A stretch of 64,000 nt of DNA from the NCBI RefSeq assembly GCF_000759835.1, contig NZ_BBNB01000009.1, positions 186,001-250,000 on the forward strand. The letters are read 5' to 3'. A program made the translations under genes and the position numbers. This stretch comes from Citrobacter sedlakii NBRC 105722 (GTDB taxonomy: Bacteria > Pseudomonadota > Gammaproteobacteria > Enterobacterales > Enterobacteriaceae). Positions 26,433 to 36,031 of this stretch are shown one piece after another. Within the stretch, counting starts at the first letter, position 1. Each line of letters starts with the position of its first letter. The notes beneath the pieces are model-generated. The model saw only the letters and a list, made by a program, of their open reading frames with translations, had not been told where the DNA came from and did no database searches.

Positions 26433-27455
26433 ATGAAAACACTGAACGCCGCCATCATTGGCTGTGGAGCCATCCACACCACCCACGTAGAGGCACTGCG
26501 TCAGTTGCCCGCCGTGACGCTACGGGCCATTGCGGAATGCAATATCAACCGGGGGCGACAACTGGCCGCAGAATATGACTGCCAGCTCTACCATGACTAT
26601 CGTGAAATGCTGTGGGATGACGCCATCGACGTGGTGCATATTTGTACGCCGCATTATCTGCATAAGCCGATGATCCTCGCCGCGCTGGCGGCGGGGAAAC
26701 AGGTCTTTTGCGAAAAACCTGCGGTGATAAACGCGCTGGACGTGGCGGAAATCGACGCCGCCCTTCTGCACGCCAAAGGAACGCTGGGCATTTGTTATCA
26801 GAACCGGCTTAACCCCACCAGTATCGCTATTCAGCAGCAACTGCAGGACGGGACAATCGGCAAAATGCTCGCCATTAAAGCTGTGCTGACCTGGTCGCGC
26901 GGCGGCGGTTATTACACCGACAGTCCCTGGCGCGGGAAACATGCCACCGAAGGCGGCTGTCTGCTGATCAACCAGGCGATTCACACCCTTGATTTGATGC
27001 AATGGTTTGGCAAGGGCGTCACCCGCGTGAAAGGCGTGGTCGACAGCAGTTGGCTGGCTGACATTATTGACGGCGAGGATAGCGCGATGGCTACCTTCGC
27101 CTTTGCTAACGGCGCGCGCGGGCTGTTCTACGCCAGCAACTGTTACACCACCAACTCACCCCTGCAAATGGAAATTCACGGTGAACATGGCTTGCTGCAG
27201 CTTGAGGGCAGTGAGCTGTGGTTACTGCGTGACGGCGCGCGGCACAAGCTGGCGAGTGATTCCGCCCCGGACGGCAGCGGCAAAAGCTACTGGGGCGTCG
27301 GCCACCGGGAAGCGATTCGCCAGTTCTACAATGCGGTACGCGATCCCGCCGCCGCAAAAGTATGCGGCATTGATGAAGCCGCGAAATCCTTGCAGATCGT
27401 CGATGCCATTTATCGTTCGTCGCAATTACGGCACTGGATAACCCTGGAGAAATAA
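26433..27455 (+). CDS. Gfo/Idh/MocA oxidoreductase 4
   Basis: A 340-residue Gfo/Idh/MocA protein: AAIIGCGAIHTTH Rossmann loop (residues 6-18), FCEKPAVINALDV lysine motif near residue 95, and GGCLLINQAIHTLDLMQWFG (NxxxH). The ATG at 26433 is used, 10 bases after gene 3; an in-frame start eight codons earlier would overlap gene 3. The N-terminal half resembles glucose-fructose oxidoreductase/inositol-dehydrogenase relatives, which fits polyol or glycoside substrates. Confidence 0.86.
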   Translation: MKTLNAAIIGCGAIHTTHVEALRQLPAVTLRAIAECNINRGRQLAAEYDCQLYHDYREMLWDDAIDVVHICTPHYLHKPMILAALAAGKQVFCEKPAVINALDVAEIDAALLHAKGTLGICYQNRLNPTSIAIQQQLQDGTIGKMLAIKAVLTWSRGGGYYTDSPWRGKHATEGGCLLINQAIHTLDLMQWFGKGVTRVKGVVDSSWLADIIDGEDSAMATFAFANGARGLFYASNCYTTNSPLQMEIHGEHGLLQLEGSELWLLRDGARHKLASDSAPDGSGKSYWGVGHREAIRQFYNAVRDPAAAKVCGIDEAAKSLQIVDAIYRSSQLRHWITLEK

Positions 27456-27477
27456 ACCCGCAATGCGTTAAACCCAG

Positions 27478-27505
27478 GCCGGAGCTGGCGACGCCGCCCT
27501 CCGGC
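27478..27505 (+). repeat. Hairpin between oxidoreductase 4 and the symporter gene
   Basis: Inverted repeat GCCGGAG...CTCCGGC in the only sizeable gap (79 bases) of the operon. With no T run after it, a processing/stability hairpin is more likely than a terminator. Confidence 0.5.
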
Positions 27506-27534
27506 AATAAAAAGTCCCCTACAGGAATAATGAT

Positions 27535-29073
27535 ATGGCGAAACCTACTGAACGGAGAGTGGGTTACGGCGTAGCGATAGGCTATGGCGTAACCGATTTA
27601 TTTGGAGGCGGTGCATTCGCGGTTATTGGCACCTGGCTTTTATTTTTTTATACCACCTATTGTGGATTATCGGTGCTGGAAGCGGGCTCGATATTTGCAA
27701 TCGCCCGAATTATTGACGCCATTTTAAGTCCGGTGATGGGCTATATTACCGATAATTTCGGTAATACCTGGCTTGGCCGGAAATTTGGCCGGCGACGTTT
27801 CTTTTTGTTAATCAGCGCCCCGCTCATGTTTCTCTACGCGCTGGTGTGGGTCACCGACATGAGCTACTGGTATTATCTGGGCACCTATCTGTCTATTGAG
27901 CTGCTGTCAGCGATGGTGCTGGTGCCATGGGAGACGCTGGCCGCAGAGATGACTAACCGCTTTAGCGAACGTACGCGTCTGGCTGGCGTCCGTATGATGT
28001 GCTCGTCGCTGGGCGGATTTTTAGCGGTGTCGGTGCCGGGTATTATCATGCAGTTCACCGGTAAAGATAATTCTTTTACCTATACGCTAACCGGGATTGT
28101 TTTTGCGATCATTTATTTTGTCGCGGTGTTTACCACCTGGGCGACAACGTGGGAAGCGAAAGACGTACGCGAAGAATATGAATTCACGCCGGAAACGCAG
28201 CGCAGCAGTGGGTTATTCAACCATCTTAAGTATCTGGTTATTGATCTTTTTTCATCCTTTAAAATACGTATTTTCCGTCAACATATTCTTATTTATATTT
28301 GCTCGTTTACCGCCATGGATGTGTTTGGCTCGGTATTTACCTATTACGTGGTTTACGGCTTAAAGCAGGATGCGGCGACGGTGTCTGGATTACTCAGTAT
28401 CGCGGCGTTTGTTTCTATTCCGGGTACGTTTGGCTTTATGATGCTGATGAACAAGCTAAATATGACGCCATCCAGCGCGCTACGGCTTTCTTACGGCTGT
28501 ATTTTTATCGTTCTCGCCAGCCTGCTGGCGATTTACGTCGTCGACGTACCGATCCCCGCCCTGCTCTTTTCCGCCCTTTTTGTGCTGTTCGGTCTGGCAA
28601 AAGCGGGGTTGTATTACATTCCGTGGAACATCTATAGCTTTATTCCGGATGTCGATGAGATTGTCACCCGCCAGCGTCGGGAAGGGATTTTTGCCGGGGT
28701 GATGGTATTAACCCGTAAAAGCACCGTCGCACTGGCGATTATGCTGATAGGCGTGGTACTGGAAGAGAGCGGCTTTGTCAAAGGCGGCGGTGCGCAACCC
28801 ATCAGCGCCCTGCACGCCATTATCGGTCTGATGATCTTCGCCACCGCGGCGTTGCTGGCCGTCAGCTTCTATACCACATTCAGGTTTACGTTGACCCAGA
28901 AGACGCACAAGATCCTGATTAAAGAGGTGGCGCGGCGCAAGCTGGGCGGCAACTGCGCCGACTGTGACGAAGAGACCCGCCAGGTCATTAAAGCCCTGAC
29001 CGGCTATGAATATGACGAAGTCTGGGATGCGAAGCCTGGCGCGAAAAACCCTGCCGTTATTGCTGAAAATTAA
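27535..29073 (+). CDS. GPH-family (glycoside-pentoside-hexuronide) cation symporter
   Basis: A 512-residue, 12-span MFS-type transporter of the GPH/MelB branch. The N-terminal VGYGVAIGYGVTDLFGGGAF and the LSPVMGYITDN segment with the following GRKFGRRRFFLL loop are hallmarks, including the acidic/charged cation-site region. A cytoplasmic C-terminal tail of about 60 residues includes a CADCDEETR cysteine pair. It is the likely uptake system for the substrate of the four oxidoreductases. Its first third is visibly more AT-rich than the preceding genes, which hints at a separate origin. Confidence 0.9.
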   Translation: MAKPTERRVGYGVAIGYGVTDLFGGGAFAVIGTWLLFFYTTYCGLSVLEAGSIFAIARIIDAILSPVMGYITDNFGNTWLGRKFGRRRFFLLISAPLMFLYALVWVTDMSYWYYLGTYLSIELLSAMVLVPWETLAAEMTNRFSERTRLAGVRMMCSSLGGFLAVSVPGIIMQFTGKDNSFTYTLTGIVFAIIYFVAVFTTWATTWEAKDVREEYEFTPETQRSSGLFNHLKYLVIDLFSSFKIRIFRQHILIYICSFTAMDVFGSVFTYYVVYGLKQDAATVSGLLSIAAFVSIPGTFGFMMLMNKLNMTPSSALRLSYGCIFIVLASLLAIYVVDVPIPALLFSALFVLFGLAKAGLYYIPWNIYSFIPDVDEIVTRQRREGIFAGVMVLTRKSTVALAIMLIGVVLEESGFVKGGGAQPISALHAIIGLMIFATAALLAVSFYTTFRFTLTQKTHKILIKEVARRKLGGNCADCDEETRQVIKALTGYEYDEVWDAKPGAKNPAVIAEN

Positions 29074-29102
29074 CCCTCTGGCGACTTTACAGTCGCTTAC
29101 GC

Positions 29103-29150
29103 TATACTAGCCCCTGAACTTACCGGCTCACCGCTACGAGCCGGTTTTCA
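29103..29150 (+). promoter_or_regulatory. Candidate ytfL promoter -10 and leader hairpin
   Basis: TATACT at 29103-29108 is a good -10. It is followed by a perfect 8-bp stem ACCGGCTC/GAGCCGGT (29122-29145) and TTTTC. The hairpin either ends the upstream operon or lies in a roughly 100-base ytfL leader, where it could act as an attenuator. Confidence 0.5.
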
Positions 29151-29215
29151 ATTTCTGTATCGCACGAATTATAAACTTCCCTTCCGAGGATCTGACCTGA
29201 ACGGTCGGATAAGAT

Positions 29216-30556
29216 ATGTTAAACAGTATTTTTATCATTCTTTGCCTGATCGCTGTGAGTGCGTTCTTCTCGATATCCGAGATCTCGCTTGCCGCCTCAC
29301 GTAAAATCAAACTGAAGCTGCTGGCCGATGAAGGCAATCTTAATGCGCAGCGCGTTCTGAAGATGCAGGAAAATCCCGGCATGTTCTTTACCGTGGTGCA
29401 AATTGGCCTGAACGCAGTCGCCATTTTGGGCGGTATCGTCGGCGACGCCGCCTTTTCACCGGCATTTCACTCGCTGTTTTCCCGGTACATGTCAGCGGAA
29501 CTCTCCGAGCAGTTGAGCTTTATTCTCTCTTTCTCGCTGGTAACCGGCATGTTTATTCTCTTCGCGGACTTAACCCCGAAACGCATCGGTATGATTGCGC
29601 CAGAAGCTGTGGCTTTGCGTATCATCAACCCGATGCGCTTCTGTCTGTTTGTGTTCACCCCGCTGGTGTGGTTCTTCAACGGGCTGGCGAACGTGATCTT
29701 CCGCATCTTCAAACTGCCGATGGTGCGCAAAGATGACATCACCTCTGACGATATCTACGCCGTGGTGGAAGCCGGGGCGCTCGCGGGTGTGCTGCGTAAG
29801 CAGGAACATGAGCTGATTGAAAATGTCTTTGAGCTGGAGTCGCGTACCGTGCCGTCTTCCATGACCTCACGTGAAAACGTAATCTGGTTTGATCTGCACG
29901 AAGATGAGCAAAGCCTGAAAACCAAAGTCGCGGAGCATCCGCACTCTAAGTTTCTGGTATGTAATGAAGATATCGACCATATCATTGGCTACGTGGACTC
30001 AAAAGATCTGCTGAACCGGGTGCTGGCGAATCAAAGCATGGCGCTGAACAGCGGCGTGCAGATCCGCAATACGCTCATTGTTCCCGATACTCTGACCCTC
30101 TCCGAGGCGCTGGAAAGTTTCAAAACTGCCGGGGAAGACTTCGCGGTGATCATGAACGAATACGCGCTGGTGGTGGGTATTATCACTCTGAATGACGTGA
30201 TGACCACGTTGATGGGCGATCTGGTCGGCCAGGGGCTGGAAGAGCAGATTGTGGCGCGCGACGAGAACTCATGGTTGATCGACGGCGGTACGCCAATCGA
30301 CGACGTGATGCGCGTGCTGGATATTGACGAGTTCCCGCAGTCGGGCAACTACGAGACCATCGGCGGCTTTATGATGTTTATGCTGCGGAAGATCCCAAAA
30401 CGTACCGACTCGGTGAAGTTTTCCGGCTACAAATTCGAAGTGGTGGATATCGACAACTACCGTATCGACCAGTTGCTGGTGACCCGTCTGGACAGCAAAC
30501 CCAACGTTCTGACGCCGAAACTGCCCGATGCGAAGGACGAGACCCACGCCTCCTGA
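29216..30556 (+). CDS. ytfL: Inner-membrane polyamine-efflux protein PaeA (YtfL)
   Basis: A 446-residue CNNM/CorC-type protein. The N-terminal DUF21 domain has four membrane spans (first at residues 2-21, MLNSIFIILCLIAVSAFFSIS). Two CBS domains follow at about 210-335, and a C-terminal CorC/HlyC domain ends near 435. In Salmonella and E. coli this protein (PaeA) protects stationary cells from cadaverine and putrescine, apparently by export. It flanks the right side of the accessory cluster and is the neighbour of msrA in E. coli. Confidence 0.95.
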   Translation: MLNSIFIILCLIAVSAFFSISEISLAASRKIKLKLLADEGNLNAQRVLKMQENPGMFFTVVQIGLNAVAILGGIVGDAAFSPAFHSLFSRYMSAELSEQLSFILSFSLVTGMFILFADLTPKRIGMIAPEAVALRIINPMRFCLFVFTPLVWFFNGLANVIFRIFKLPMVRKDDITSDDIYAVVEAGALAGVLRKQEHELIENVFELESRTVPSSMTSRENVIWFDLHEDEQSLKTKVAEHPHSKFLVCNEDIDHIIGYVDSKDLLNRVLANQSMALNSGVQIRNTLIVPDTLTLSEALESFKTAGEDFAVIMNEYALVVGIITLNDVMTTLMGDLVGQGLEEQIVARDENSWLIDGGTPIDDVMRVLDIDEFPQSGNYETIGGFMMFMLRKIPKRTDSVKFSGYKFEVVDIDNYRIDQLLVTRLDSKPNVLTPKLPDAKDETHAS

Positions 30557-30570
30557 TCCCACAAACATCA

Positions 30571-30597
30571 ACGGCTCCCATCGGGAGCCGTTCATTT
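30571..30597 (+). terminator. Terminator between ytfL and ytfK
   Basis: A nine-base-pair stem ACGGCTCCC/GGGAGCCGT with a three-base loop and TTCATTT after it. The stem may serve both convergent genes. Confidence 0.75.
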
Positions 30598-30627
30598 ACT
30601 ACGTAACACAACTGCATAGCACTTTGG

Positions 30628-30834
30628 TTAAGCCATCTCAGTTTGCAGACGCAGAACCTGACGGTTAACTTCGGACATCACAGAAAGATGCTGTTTGTCC
30701 TTCACTTTTGGGATAAGAATCTTACCCTTATCGAACTCAAAAGCGCCAACGTCCTTGATATATAACCGTCCGCGGAACAGGATCTTCACGTACTTCGCCA
30801 CCTGCAGTGGGTTGTACCGTTGGAAAATTTTCAT
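30628..30834 (-). CDS. ytfK: Stringent-response regulator YtfK (DUF1107)
   Basis: A 68-residue cytoplasmic protein nearly identical to E. coli YtfK, from [17 protein letters not shown] to RLQTEMA. YtfK binds SpoT and shifts it towards (p)ppGpp synthesis under phosphate or fatty-acid limitation. The start at 30834 follows the E. coli length; an upstream ATG in frame would add 17 unconserved residues. A PHO-box-like element lies 128 bases upstream, in keeping with PhoB control of ytfK. Confidence 0.95.
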   Translation of the reverse strand: MKIFQRYNPLQVAKYVKILFRGRLYIKDVGAFEFDKGKILIPKVKDKQHLSVMSEVNRQVLRLQTEMA

Positions 30835-30961
30835 TGTTGTCTCCTGCGTAAGTCTTACGCCCTTGCGGCGCCACAATCGGCCCAACAGTTCTAAGGCGCA
30901 AATTTTAATGCCATTTGACTATAGACTATCTGTACGATGTTTCCAGCGTGTATAAGTTTAT

Positions 30962-30978
30962 TTACCTTTTTATTACAG
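30962..30978 (-). promoter_or_regulatory. PHO box candidate for ytfK
   Basis: The minus strand reads CTGTAATAAAAAGGTAA, matching 13 of 17 bases of the PHO box CTGTCATAAAACTGTCA. TTATAC follows a few bases later as a -10, the arrangement found at PhoB-activated promoters. The rest of 30835-31159 shows only the ytfJ upstream region. Confidence 0.5.
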
Positions 30979-31159
30979 TTAATCAGAATCATCTTTGATT
31001 GCTGCCGATGCCTTCAGTATAAGACGTCGTTTTTCGCAGGATTTGTGCGCCCGTCCGCAAACTGACGCCGCGTTTACGGGAAAAAGCATCATTCGCACAT
31101 ATGATTAAACAGCGGCCCCAAGTGGTCGGATCACCTGCAAACAAGAAAAAGGAAACACC

Positions 31160-31717
31160 ATGACCCTACGTAAGATTCTGGCGCTGGCATGCCTGTTAGC
31201 GCCGATGATGGCTTCCGCCCATAGCTTCGAAATCAACCAACGCGTACCGGCGGTGGGAATAGCCGATCGCGGCGAGCTGGTGCTGGAAAACGATACGTTC
31301 AGCTACAAAAAGTGGAACAGCGCGCAACTGCCGGGCAAAGTGCGCATCCTCCAGCACATCGCGGGACGCACCTCGGCTAAAGAGAAGAACGCCACGCTGA
31401 TAGAGGCGATTAAATCGGCAAAACTGCCCCACGATACCTATCAGACCACCACTATCGTGAACACCGACGACGCCATTCCCGGCTCCGGCATGTTTGTGCG
31501 TAGCAGCCTGGAGAGCAATAAGAAGCTCTACCCGTGGTCGCAATTTATTGTCGACAGCAACGGCGTAGCGCTTAAGGCCTGGCAACTGGAGGAAGAAAAC
31601 TCCGCCATTGTGGTGCTGGATAAAGAGGGTCGGGTGCAGTGGGCCAAAGACGGTGCGTTAAGCCAACAAGATGTGCAGCAGGTGATCGCCCTGCTGCATA
31701 AATTACTCAGTAAATAG
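31160..31717 (+). CDS. ytfJ: Periplasmic thioredoxin-like protein YtfJ
   Basis: A 185-residue secreted protein of the YtfJ family (TIGR01626). The signal peptide is residues 1-20 (cleavage after MASA), followed by a thioredoxin-like fold in which no CxxC pair is present, so it is not a classical disulfide oxidoreductase. Function is unknown. A strong AAAAAGGAAACACC site precedes the start. The gene ends inside the end of the convergent cysQ (11 bases shared). Confidence 0.92.
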   Translation: MTLRKILALACLLAPMMASAHSFEINQRVPAVGIADRGELVLENDTFSYKKWNSAQLPGKVRILQHIAGRTSAKEKNATLIEAIKSAKLPHDTYQTTTIVNTDDAIPGSGMFVRSSLESNKKLYPWSQFIVDSNGVALKAWQLEEENSAIVVLDKEGRVQWAKDGALSQQDVQQVIALLHKLLSK

Positions 31718-32447
31718 ACACCCGAAAGCCGGGGTTGAGGAACGATTCACGCGGGGTGTAGTCCAGCGGTTTGCCCTGCCAGTCGTGAACGTGCGCCCCG
31801 GCGGCGGCGGCAACCGCATGGCCAGCGGCGGTATCCCAGATGCAGGTCGGTCCGAAGCGCGGGTACAACTGCGCCTGTCCTTCTGCCACCAGACAGAATT
31901 TTAACGACGAACCGATCGACGTGGTCTGGTGTTCGCCCAACTGCTGAAGATACTCTTTCAGTTCGTTATCCGTGTGCGAGCGACTAATGACTACCAGCGG
32001 CGGACGCGCATCGCGTACCTGGATCGGTTTGCGTACGCTGCATTCCTCTTTCCAGGCCTTGCCCTCAGCGGCGCTATACATCACCTTCATCACCGGCGCA
32101 TAAACCACGCCCAGCACCGGTTTACCGTTATCGATCAGCGCGATGTTAACGGTGAACTCGCCATTGCGTTTGATAAACTCTTTGGTGCCGTCCAGCGGGT
32201 CCACCAGCCAGTAGCGCTGCCAGTGCTGACGCACTTCCCAGGCGGGGGGATCTTCTTCCGACAGAACCGGGATGTCCGGCGTTAACGTCTTTAACCCTTC
32301 AACGATGACGGCGTGCGCGGCGATGTCCGCTGCGGTGACGGGAGAATCGTCCTGCTTGCTAACGATCTCCATCGGTTTGATTCCATCATAAACCTGCATA
32401 ATGGCATCGCCCGCGTTCCGTGCAAGCTGACAGACTTGTTCTAACAT
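31707..32447 (-). CDS. cysQ: 3'(2'),5'-bisphosphate nucleotidase CysQ
   Basis: A 246-residue Mg-dependent, lithium-sensitive phosphatase of the inositol-monophosphatase superfamily. It hydrolyses PAP to AMP, protecting sulfate assimilation from PAP build-up. Metal-site motifs are SEED (E64), DPLDGT at residues 83-88, and the C-terminal [15 protein letters not shown]. Length agrees with E. coli. Confidence 0.97.
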   Translation of the reverse strand: MLEQVCQLARNAGDAIMQVYDGIKPMEIVSKQDDSPVTAADIAAHAVIVEGLKTLTPDIPVLSEEDPPAWEVRQHWQRYWLVDPLDGTKEFIKRNGEFTVNIALIDNGKPVLGVVYAPVMKVMYSAAEGKAWKEECSVRKPIQVRDARPPLVVISRSHTDNELKEYLQQLGEHQTTSIGSSLKFCLVAEGQAQLYPRFGPTCIWDTAAGHAVAAAAGAHVHDWQGKPLDYTPRESFLNPGFRVSIY

Positions 32448-32637
32448 TCTCCACCTCGTTTTCGTACAGTGGTGTTAACTCGTTGTTTTACTTATACCCC
32501 ATTGCAGGAGGATCCGCCAACTGTGATAGCGTCTGCGTTTTTGCCGCCGCTTTTCATGTCATGATTCACAGTTCTGTAAGAAAGAAAATTTATATACATT
32601 TTCTTTTGTGGCCTCGATCTAAAAAAGGATGCCCCTG

Positions 32638-34581
32638 ATGATTAAGTTTAGTGTAACGCTTTTGGCCACGCTGATCGCGGCCAGCGTGAACGCCGCGACG
32701 GTCGATCTGCGAATAATGGAAACCACCGATCTGCATAGCAATATGATGGATTTCGATTATTACAAGGATACGCCAACCGAAAAATTCGGACTGGTACGCA
32801 CCGCAAGCCTGATCAACGCAGCGCGTGGCGAAGTGCAAAACAGCGTACTGGTCGACAACGGCGATCTGATTCAGGGAAGTCCCTTAGGTGACTACATGGC
32901 GGCGAAGGGGCTAAAGGACGGCGATATTCACCCGGTCTATAAAGCGATGAACACGCTGGACTACGCGGTCGGTAATCTCGGCAACCACGAGTTTAACTAC
33001 GGGCTGGATTATCTGCACAAGGCGCTGGCTGGCGCGACATTCCCCTACGTCAACGCCAATATCATCGACGTGAAAACACAAAAGCCGCTGTTTACGCCGT
33101 ATCTGATTAAAGAAACGGACGTGGTGGATAACGAAGGCCATACGCAAACCCTGAAAATTGGCTATATCGGCTTTGTGCCGCCGCAAATCATGACCTGGGA
33201 TAAAGCCAACCTGAGCGGCAAAGTGACGGTGAATGATATTACCGAAACCGCGCGGAAATACGTGCCGGAAATGCGCGAGAAAGGGGCGGATATCGTCGTG
33301 GCGATTGCTCACTCCGGCCTTTCCGCCGACCCGTACCAGAGCATGGCGGAAAACTCCGTTTATTATCTCAGCGACGTGCCGGGCATTAACGCCATTATGT
33401 TTGGTCACGCGCACGCGGTCTTTCCGGGCAAAGACTTTGCCGGTATCAAAGGCGCAGATATCGCTAAGGGCACGCTAAACGGCATACCAGCGGTGATGCC
33501 GGGCATGTGGGGCGATCATCTTGGGGTTGTGGATCTGGTGCTTAACAATGACAGCGGAAAGTGGCAGGTAACCGGAGCGAAAGCTGAAGCGCGCCCGATT
33601 TACGACCCCGCGGCGAAAAAGTCGCTGGCCGCCGAAGATGAAAAGCTGGTGCGGATTCTGAAAAGCGATCATGACGCCACTCGCGATTTCGTCAGCAAAC
33701 CGATCGGCAAATCCGCCGACAACATGTACAGCTTTCTGGCGCTGGTGCAGGACGATCCGACCGTACAAGTAGTGAACAACGCGCAGAAAGCCTATGTGGA
33801 ACATTTTATTCAGGGCGATCCGGATCTGGCGAAACTGCCGGTATTGTCTGCCGCCGCGCCGTTTAAAGTGGGCGGACGTAAGAACGATCCGGCCAGCTTT
33901 GTCGAAGTCGAAAAAGGTCAGCTTACCTTCCGTAATGCCGCGGATCTGTACCTGTATCCGAACACCCTGGTGGTGGTGAAAGCCAGCGGTAAAGAGGTGA
34001 AAGAGTGGCTGGAGTGCGCCGCCGGGCAGTTTAATCAGATTGATATCAACAGCAGCAAACCGCAGTCGCTGATCAACTGGGACGGTTTCCGCACGTATAA
34101 CTTCGACGTGATCGATGGCGTGAACTATCAGATTGACGTCTCCCAGCCCGCCCGTTACGACGGCGAATGCCAGACGGTAAATCCAAAAGCCGAGCGCATC
34201 AAAAACCTGACCTTTAACGGCAAGCCGATCGACCCGAATGCGCTTTTCCTGGTCGCCACCAATAACTATCGCGCATACGGCGGTAAGTTCGCCGGAACCG
34301 GCGACAGCCATATCGCGTTTGCCTCACCGGATGAAAACCGTTCTGTGCTGGCGGCGTGGATCGGCGCGGAGTCGAAGCGTACAGGCGAGATCCACCCGGC
34401 AGCAGATAATAACTGGCGTCTGGCGCCGATTCACAGCGACCGCAAACTGGATATTCGCTTTGAAACCTCACCCACCGCGAAAGCGGCGGCATTTATTAAA
34501 GAGAAAGGGCAGTATCCGATGCAAAAAGTCGCCACTGATGACGTTGGGTTTGCGATTTATCAGGTGGATTTGAGCAAGTAA
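32638..34581 (+). CDS. cpdB: Periplasmic 2',3'-cyclic-nucleotide phosphodiesterase/3'-nucleotidase CpdB
   Basis: A 647-residue bifunctional enzyme that scavenges cyclic and 3' nucleotides in the periplasm. Signal peptide residues 1-19 (SVNA/ATVD). The metallophosphoesterase domain has [27 protein letters not shown] and GHAH motifs. The C-terminal 5'-nucleotidase domain contains the [11 protein letters not shown] and NNYRAYGG substrate-loop regions. The start MIKFSVTLL matches E. coli; the ATG three codons earlier is less likely. Confidence 0.97.
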   Translation: MIKFSVTLLATLIAASVNAATVDLRIMETTDLHSNMMDFDYYKDTPTEKFGLVRTASLINAARGEVQNSVLVDNGDLIQGSPLGDYMAAKGLKDGDIHPVYKAMNTLDYAVGNLGNHEFNYGLDYLHKALAGATFPYVNANIIDVKTQKPLFTPYLIKETDVVDNEGHTQTLKIGYIGFVPPQIMTWDKANLSGKVTVNDITETARKYVPEMREKGADIVVAIAHSGLSADPYQSMAENSVYYLSDVPGINAIMFGHAHAVFPGKDFAGIKGADIAKGTLNGIPAVMPGMWGDHLGVVDLVLNNDSGKWQVTGAKAEARPIYDPAAKKSLAAEDEKLVRILKSDHDATRDFVSKPIGKSADNMYSFLALVQDDPTVQVVNNAQKAYVEHFIQGDPDLAKLPVLSAAAPFKVGGRKNDPASFVEVEKGQLTFRNAADLYLYPNTLVVVKASGKEVKEWLECAAGQFNQIDINSSKPQSLINWDGFRTYNFDVIDGVNYQIDVSQPARYDGECQTVNPKAERIKNLTFNGKPIDPNALFLVATNNYRAYGGKFAGTGDSHIAFASPDENRSVLAAWIGAESKRTGEIHPAADNNWRLAPIHSDRKLDIRFETSPTAKAAAFIKEKGQYPMQKVATDDVGFAIYQVDLSK

Positions 34582-34595
34582 ACGTTGTGTTGCGT

Positions 34596-34627
34596 GCCGG
34601 ATGGCGCTGTTCATGCGTTTATCCGGC
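34596..34627. repeat. REP element
   Basis: GCCGGATGGCG...CGTTTATCCGGC inverted repeat in the short gap between convergent cpdB and ytfH. Confidence 0.8.
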
Positions 34628-34633
34628 AAGACG

Positions 34634-35014
34634 TCATGCCGCACGCGCTTCCCGCAGCGCCAGCACCTGCGGTAAATTCAGCTCAATCCAGTCCGCCAGC
34701 GCGGCGACCTTTTCACTCACCTGCTCGCCAAGCGGCGTCAGGCTGTACTCGACATGCGGCGGTACCACCGGATAGGACACCCGGTTGATAAACCCATCCC
34801 GTTCCAGCGCCTGCAATGACTGCGCCAGCATCTTTTCACTCACGCCCCCCATTTTGCGCCGCAGATCGCTAAACCGCTGCGTGCCGTCACGCAGCGCAAC
34901 CAGAATTAACACGCCCCAACGGCTGGTGACATGCTTAAGCACGTCGCGGGAAGGGCACTGCTCGGCGAACAGGTTGCCGTCGCGAAGCTGCTGAGAAAGA
35001 GTGGATTTACGCAT
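34634..35014 (-). CDS. ytfH: HxlR-family redox regulator YtfH
   Basis: A 126-residue winged-helix repressor of the HxlR/DUF24 family. The conserved redox-sensing cysteine is C20 in FAEQCPSR, followed by the helix-turn-helix (RWGVLILVALRDGTQRFSDLRRK). Divergent from qorB by 87 bases, so regulation of qorB in response to quinones or diamide-type stress is the likely role, as for related YtfH/QorR proteins. The start at 35014 follows the E. coli protein length. Confidence 0.94.
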   Translation of the reverse strand: MRKSTLSQQLRDGNLFAEQCPSRDVLKHVTSRWGVLILVALRDGTQRFSDLRRKMGGVSEKMLAQSLQALERDGFINRVSYPVVPPHVEYSLTPLGEQVSEKVAALADWIELNLPQVLALREARAA

Positions 35015-35101
35015 TACACTTACCTTTTTGTACGTACTTACTAAAAGTAAGTTTAGGTGATAGCGTAATGGAACACAACAGACACGTAAAGGAGTCACCC
35101 C

Positions 35102-35968
35102 ATGATTGCCATCACCGGCGCTACCGGCCAACTCGGCCACCATGTTATCGAAAGCCTGCTAAAAACTGTTCCCGCCAGCCAGGTCGTGGCGATTGTGCGT
35201 CACCCGGCGAAGGCCGCGACGCTAAGCCAGCGGGGAATCACCGTCCGCCAGGCAGACTATAGCGATGAGGCCGCCTTCACCACCGCGCTACAGGGCGTCG
35301 AAAAGCTGTTGTTGATCTCGTCAAGCGAGGTCGGGCAGCGCGCCGTGCAACACCGTAACGTGATTAACGCGGCGAAAACGGCAGGCGTAAAATTTATCGC
35401 TTACACCAGTCTGCTTCATGCAGACCGTTCCCCGCTCGGCCTGCACCTTGAGCATGTCGAGACTGAGAAGATGCTGGCGGGATCCGGCATCCCGTATACG
35501 CTGCTGCGCAACGGCTGGTATAGCGAAAACTACCTGGCGAGCGCGCCCGCCGCGCTGGAGCACGGCGTGTTTATCGGCGCCGCTGGCGAGGGCAAAATTG
35601 CCTCTGCGACGCGTGCTGACTATGCCGCCGCCGCTGCGCGCGTCCTCAGCACCGACGGCCATGCCGGAAAAGTGTATGAACTGGCGGGGGACGACGCCTG
35701 GACGCTGAGCCAACTGGCTGACGAACTGAGTCAACAGAGCGGCAAACACATTGTCTATCAGAACCTGAGTAAAGCGGACTTCGCCGCGGCGCTGCAGGGG
35801 GCAGGTCTGCCCGCTGGCCTGGCTGATATGCTGGCGGATTCGGATATTGGCGCTTCTGAAGGCGGTCTGTTCGATAACAGCCGCACATTGAGCCAACTGA
35901 TTGGTCGTCCCACCACCACGCTTGCCGACAGCGTTCGCACCATGCTGCAAGTGTTAAAAATTAGTTAA
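35102..35968 (+). CDS. qorB: NAD(P)H:quinone oxidoreductase QorB (YtfG)
   Basis: A 288-residue NmrA-like SDR protein that reduces quinones with NADPH. The N-terminal dinucleotide loop ITGATGQLGHHV spans residues 4-15, and the catalytic-side region YTSLLHADRSPLGLHLEHVETE is near 100-121. The AAAGGAGTCACCCC site is well placed. Paired with its putative redox repressor YtfH. Confidence 0.95.
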   Translation: MIAITGATGQLGHHVIESLLKTVPASQVVAIVRHPAKAATLSQRGITVRQADYSDEAAFTTALQGVEKLLLISSSEVGQRAVQHRNVINAAKTAGVKFIAYTSLLHADRSPLGLHLEHVETEKMLAGSGIPYTLLRNGWYSENYLASAPAALEHGVFIGAAGEGKIASATRADYAAAAARVLSTDGHAGKVYELAGDDAWTLSQLADELSQQSGKHIVYQNLSKADFAAALQGAGLPAGLADMLADSDIGASEGGLFDNSRTLSQLIGRPTTTLADSVRTMLQVLKIS

Positions 35969-36031
35969 ATTAGGTGGCATCCTCACGTATCCTCTTTGAT
36001 AATGGTAGGATGATGCGTGGGGAGAGATGAC

